A stretch of 64,000 bases of DNA. Origin: Stenotrophomonas sp. SY1. Lineage in GTDB: Bacteria > Pseudomonadota > Gammaproteobacteria > Xanthomonadales > Xanthomonadaceae. Shown here piece by piece: positions 60,765 through 64,000 of this stretch; within the stretch, counting starts at the first letter, position 1; each line of letters starts with the position of its first letter. Position numbers and translations under genes: made by a program. The notes beneath the pieces are model-generated. The model ran no database searches, was not told where the DNA came from, and saw nothing but the letters and a program-made list of their open reading frames with translations. The DNA is taken from NCBI RefSeq assembly GCF_021202945.1, contig NZ_JAJOYR010000001.1:2461543-2525542 (forward strand), given 5' to 3'.

Positions 60765-60967
60765 GAGCGGCCTCGGCCGCGAAGCTATCGCACGTTCAAG
60801 CGGTCGCACCACCTGCCATTGCTGCAAGCCAACTGGTTGGCCGTGCCGAGCATGGCTCGGCACTATCGGGCGTCCTTCAGCAGGAGCGACTGCCGCGAAG
60901 CCACTGCGGTTACGGATGTCAGCATGGCCTGAAGCTGCGGCAGCTTCGCGGCCGAGGCCGCTCCTAC
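60761..60967. repeat. Inverted REP pair with internal REP and hairpin
   Basis: GTAGGAGCGGCCTCGGCCGC at 60761 and its reverse complement ending CTCCTAC at 60967 bracket the whole gap between two convergent genes. Inside are a partial copy (60881-60901, CAGGAGCGACTGCCGCGAAG) and a hairpin GTGCCGAGC-ATG-GCTCGGCAC (60843-60863). The unit probably serves as a bidirectional terminator. Confidence 0.85.
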
Positions 60968-62697
60968 GCCGTTGCGGGCTGACAGTGCTCGATGATCAAC
61001 TGGATGGCCTGGCCACCGCGATAGTCATCGCCGACCAGTCTGTAGGCGATATGCACGCGCGCGCCCGGCTCGGCACCCTTCCATCCGCTGAAATGGATCG
61101 CGTTGATCTTGGCGGAACTGCCGACGGGACGCAGCACGAGCTTCAGATGGCGTTCTTTCAGCACGCGCCATTCCACCACCTCGAACTGGCCATCGAACAG
61201 CGGCTCCGGAAAGCCCTGCCCCCACGGTCCGGCAAGACGCAACGCCTCGGCGTGGCGGAAATCCAGTTCGCCAATGGCAAGCTCGCCATCGCTCAACAAC
61301 TGCTGCTGCAACAGGGCCGGGTCCATGACGGCCAGCACCTGTTGTTCAAACGCAGCTTTGAATGCTTCCAGCTTGGCCAGCGGCAAGCTCAGCCCCGCCG
61401 CCATCGCGTGACCGCCAAACTTCTCCATCAAGCCCGGATGGTTGGCGTTGACCGCCGCCAGCGCATCGCGGATATGGAAGCCCGGAATCGAACGGGCCGA
61501 ACCACGCAACGCTTCACTGCCCGGCTCGGCTGGAGCGAACGCGATCACCGGCCGATGCAGCCTGTCCTTCATCTTCGATGCGACCAACCCGACCACGCCC
61601 GGATGCCACTGCGCATCAAACAGGCAGGCGGCGACAGGGCGCAGCCCGTCATCGGCAAGCAAGGCACGCGACACCGCCAACTCGGCGTCATCGGTCATCA
61701 ACTGCTGCACGGCACGGCGTTCGGCGTTGATCTCTTCCAGCAAGGCGGCGATCTCGCGCGCCTGCGCGGGGTCTTCGGTCAACAACAACTCGATGCCCAG
61801 CGCCATGTCTTCCAGGCGTCCGGCCGCATTGAGGCGCGGCGCCAGGGCAAAACCGATGTCGCTGCCGGTGAGCTTGCCGGCATCGCGGCCACTGGCTTCG
61901 ATCAACGCGCGCAGGCCGACGCAGCCCTTGCCGGCACGCAGCCGACGCAGGCCAGCACCCACCAATGCACGGTTGTTCTCATCCAGTGCGACCAGATCGG
62001 CCACCGTGCCAACGGCCACGAGATCCAGCAGAACCAGCAGGTCCGGCTCGGGTTGTTCGGCAAACACGCCCTGGTCGCGCAGATGCCGGCGCAGCGCCAT
62101 CAGCACGTAGAAAATCACCCCGACACCGGCCAGTGATTTGCTCGGGAACGCATCGCCGTCAACGTTCGGATCGACGATGGCATCGGCCGGCGGCAGCTTC
62201 TCGCCCGGCAGATGGTGGTCGGTCACCAGCACCTGCCAACCCAACGCCTTGGCCGCGTTGACGCCGGCATGACAGGCGATGCCGTGATCCACCGTCACCA
62301 GCAGGTCCGGCTTCAATGCGGCGAGTTCTTCCACCAGCGACGGTGACAGGCCGTAACCATGCACCATGCGATTGGGCACCGCATGCACCACATCGCGCGC
62401 GCCCAGCAGGCGCAGGCCGCGCACGCCGACCGCGCAGGCGGTGGCGCCATCGCAATCGAAATCACCGACGATCAGGATGCGCTTATTGGAAGCAATCGCC
62501 GCAGCCAGCAGCTCGACCGCTGACTGCATGCCGCCCAGCAGTTCAGGCGCGTGCAGCTGACCAAGCTTGGGCTGTGCCTGTGCGGCCGAGCCGGCCCCGC
62601 GCGCGGCGTAGATACGCTGCAGCAATGGCAGGGTCTGCGCATCCCACTGCCCGGCATCGATCACCTCGCGCCGGACAATCTTCAATTGATCACTCAT
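60964..62697 (-). CDS. recJ: Single-stranded-DNA exonuclease RecJ
   Basis: A 577-residue DHH-family 5'-3' exonuclease. Metal-binding motifs are VGDFDCDGATACA, VTVDHGIA and VTDHHLPG, and the DHHA1-type domain has GGHAMAAGLSL. It acts in recombination and mismatch repair. The start at 62697 overlaps the preceding gene by 8 bases. Its TAG stop is part of the GTAG of the adjacent REP element. Confidence 0.95.
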   Translation of the reverse strand: MSDQLKIVRREVIDAGQWDAQTLPLLQRIYAARGAGSAAQAQPKLGQLHAPELLGGMQSAVELLAAAIASNKRILIVGDFDCDGATACAVGVRGLRLLGARDVVHAVPNRMVHGYGLSPSLVEELAALKPDLLVTVDHGIACHAGVNAAKALGWQVLVTDHHLPGEKLPPADAIVDPNVDGDAFPSKSLAGVGVIFYVLMALRRHLRDQGVFAEQPEPDLLVLLDLVAVGTVADLVALDENNRALVGAGLRRLRAGKGCVGLRALIEASGRDAGKLTGSDIGFALAPRLNAAGRLEDMALGIELLLTEDPAQAREIAALLEEINAERRAVQQLMTDDAELAVSRALLADDGLRPVAACLFDAQWHPGVVGLVASKMKDRLHRPVIAFAPAEPGSEALRGSARSIPGFHIRDALAAVNANHPGLMEKFGGHAMAAGLSLPLAKLEAFKAAFEQQVLAVMDPALLQQQLLSDGELAIGELDFRHAEALRLAGPWGQGFPEPLFDGQFEVVEWRVLKERHLKLVLRPVGSSAKINAIHFSGWKGAEPGARVHIAYRLVGDDYRGGQAIQLIIEHCQPATA

Positions 62698-63613
62698 CGC
62701 CGAGGGTCGCCACCGGCTTCTTCCAGAAGCGCCAACGTTGGCCCCGGTCGATGCGGTAATGCGTGCCGTCCTCAAAATCCAGACGCAGCTCTTTCAGTTC
62801 ACCGCGCTGGATCGCATCCAGCAGTGGCAGGATGGCATCGCGGCCGAACTGCTCAAGCGAACGCAGCTGGCGCAGGTCGACCAATGCATCCACGGTCTGC
62901 TCGCCCCCCACTCGCACGCCGGCCATCTTGGCCAGGCCTTGCAGCAGGGCATCACGGCTGCGCACCTGCGCATGCGCGGTGCGTACCGACTCCGGCAACC
63001 GGCCCGCGCCCCAGAACCACAGCGAATTCACCGCGCGTTTGCCCTGCGCGATGCGCTTCTCGTTCCAGGAGTGCTGATGCAGCAGCACCTGCGCTTCGGT
63101 CATCAGGGCGCGCCATTGGCGCCCCGCCTCACCGTCAGGCAGGTGCAGGAAGAGATCATCACCCAGCGCCACGTCAGGGTCGACGAAGGTGGGCAACGGA
63201 GTGTCTTCGGGCAGACGCAGGTACCAGCGCGAAGGCGTGGGTGCATCCAGCTGGAAGCCGAAACCGGCGAACAGGGGCTGCAGCGAAGGCAGCAACACGT
63301 CCACGTCGATCTGGTCCAGGCGCAGGGTTTCGGCCGACGCCATCATCCGCGCGCCCTGCATGTCCGGAACGATGTTGGCCGGATCGGCGCGCAACCACAG
63401 CGCGCCCTCCGCATCGCCGGCATCGGCGTGGCGGCTCAACGCCGCCGCCGACCAGACATCCGGGGCGATACTGAAATGCCGGCGCAGCTGCGCCGACTCA
63501 CCCGCATCGGCGAGGCCGCGCTCGGCGCGGCCCAGCGCGGCGGCCACCTGTGCCGGCAATGCGCCAGCCGGAAAACGGCTGCGCGCAGGCAGCAGCAGCG
63601 TGGCCTTGGCCAT
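62690..63613 (-). CDS. Conserved protein of unknown role (often misnamed phosphoglycerate mutase)
   Basis: A 307-residue soluble protein conserved next to recJ/greA in Xanthomonadaceae. It includes GALWLRADPANIVPDMQGAR, RIAQGKRAVNSLWFWGAGRL and RLDFEDGTHYRIDRGQRWRF. No phosphoglycerate mutase catalytic signature is visible, so that database name should not be trusted. It overlaps recJ by 8 bases and lies 2 bases after greA, pointing to a greA-orf-recJ operon. Confidence 0.8.
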   Translation of the reverse strand: MAKATLLLPARSRFPAGALPAQVAAALGRAERGLADAGESAQLRRHFSIAPDVWSAAALSRHADAGDAEGALWLRADPANIVPDMQGARMMASAETLRLDQIDVDVLLPSLQPLFAGFGFQLDAPTPSRWYLRLPEDTPLPTFVDPDVALGDDLFLHLPDGEAGRQWRALMTEAQVLLHQHSWNEKRIAQGKRAVNSLWFWGAGRLPESVRTAHAQVRSRDALLQGLAKMAGVRVGGEQTVDALVDLRQLRSLEQFGRDAILPLLDAIQRGELKELRLDFEDGTHYRIDRGQRWRFWKKPVATLGDE

Positions 63614-63615
63614 CG

Positions 63616-64000
63616 TCAGTCGAGATATTCGACGCTGACGATTTCGTACTCGCGCAGGCCGGCCGGCGCGTCGATGGCGATGCTGTCGCCTTCGTTCTTG
63701 CCGATCATTGCGCGTGCCACCGGCGAGGAAATGGCGATCAAGCCCAGCTTGATATCCGCTTCCAGGTCACCAACGATCTGGTAACGCTTCTCCTCGTCCG
63801 ATTCCACATCGGCCAACGTCACCGTGGCGCCGAACACCACCTTGCTGCCGGCGTTGAGCTTGCTGATGTCGATGATCTCGGCATGCGACAACTCGCCTTC
63901 CAGCTGCTTGATGCGGCCTTCGATGAAGCCCTGTTCCTCGCGCGCGGCGTGGTACTCGGCGTTCTCCTTCAGGTCGCCGTGCTCGCGTGCTTCGGCGATG
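63616..64000 (-). CDS. greA: Transcription elongation factor GreA (5'-truncated by window edge)
   Basis: The last 127 residues of GreA. The coiled-coil hairpin ([20 protein letters not shown]) and the C-terminal FKBP-like domain ([15 protein letters not shown]) are present. It rescues backtracked RNA polymerase by stimulating transcript cleavage. The frame runs off the window end, so the start is not visible. Confidence 0.95.
   Translation of the reverse strand, partial: IAEAREHGDLKENAEYHAAREEQGFIEGRIKQLEGELSHAEIIDISKLNAGSKVVFGATVTLADVESDEEKRYQIVGDLEADIKLGLIAISSPVARAMIGKNEGDSIAIDAPAGLREYEIVSVEYLD

Noticed and set aside
62690-63613. Phosphoglycerate mutase function
   Set aside because: A name often attached to this family, but no catalytic His or metal motif of either mutase class is visible.

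Overview
The window is a high-GC (about two-thirds G+C) gammaproteobacterial chromosome segment, most probably from Stenotrophomonas or a close Xanthomonadaceae relative. The evidence is the protein style, the flagellar chemotaxis gene order, and the intergenic repeats headed by GTAG (GTAGGAGCGGCC...), including one hairpin of the GTGCCGAGC type common in that genus. No rRNA, tRNA or CRISPR locus was seen.

Bases 1-14972 and 22001-30373 form one large flagellar motility and chemotaxis locus, all on the + strand. It holds a 5'-truncated CheA, a second stator pair (MotC, MotD), the polar-localisation pair ParC/ParP, a STAS protein with CheY and a second complete CheA, two chemoreceptors, a PilZ flagellar brake (YcgR), CheW, a small periplasmic OB-fold protein, two more chemoreceptors, and CheR-CheD-CheB. 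I can read sigma-28 (FliA) promoters of the form TAAA-N15-GCCGATAN ahead of the STAS/cheY/cheA unit, ycgR and cheW.

This locus is split on the opposite strand by a type VI secretion island (15029-21677). The island encodes a VgrG spike with a transthyretin-like tail, a PoNe-like DNase effector, and two tandem PoNi-type (DUF1910/DUF1911) immunity genes. The second immunity gene carries an in-frame amber codon. The repeat unit also carries a stray 3' tail of ycgR and a stray 3' tail of a toxin gene, so the history of cassette duplication and toxin-tip exchange can be read from the DNA. No T6SS structural genes are in the window.

From 30426 to 37764 lies a damaged type I secretion/adhesin locus. 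The 3' ends of a hybrid sensor kinase and of a LapB-type ABC exporter are fused at about 31181, followed by an intact HlyD-type adaptor, an orphan low-GC protein with a PD-(D/E)XK-like motif, and a 1292-residue Ig-like/RTX-like secreted protein. From 38187 come housekeeping genes: acnB, a vapBC toxin-antitoxin pair, acnA, fadD, lysS and prfB (with its programmed +1 frameshift). After these lie two tandem secreted beta-domain paralogs, an outer-membrane protein, a lipoprotein amidohydrolase, an MscS channel, a membrane LytTR regulator, an acyltransferase, recJ, a conserved protein and the start-truncated greA. Intergenic spaces are rich in several families of palindromic repeat.
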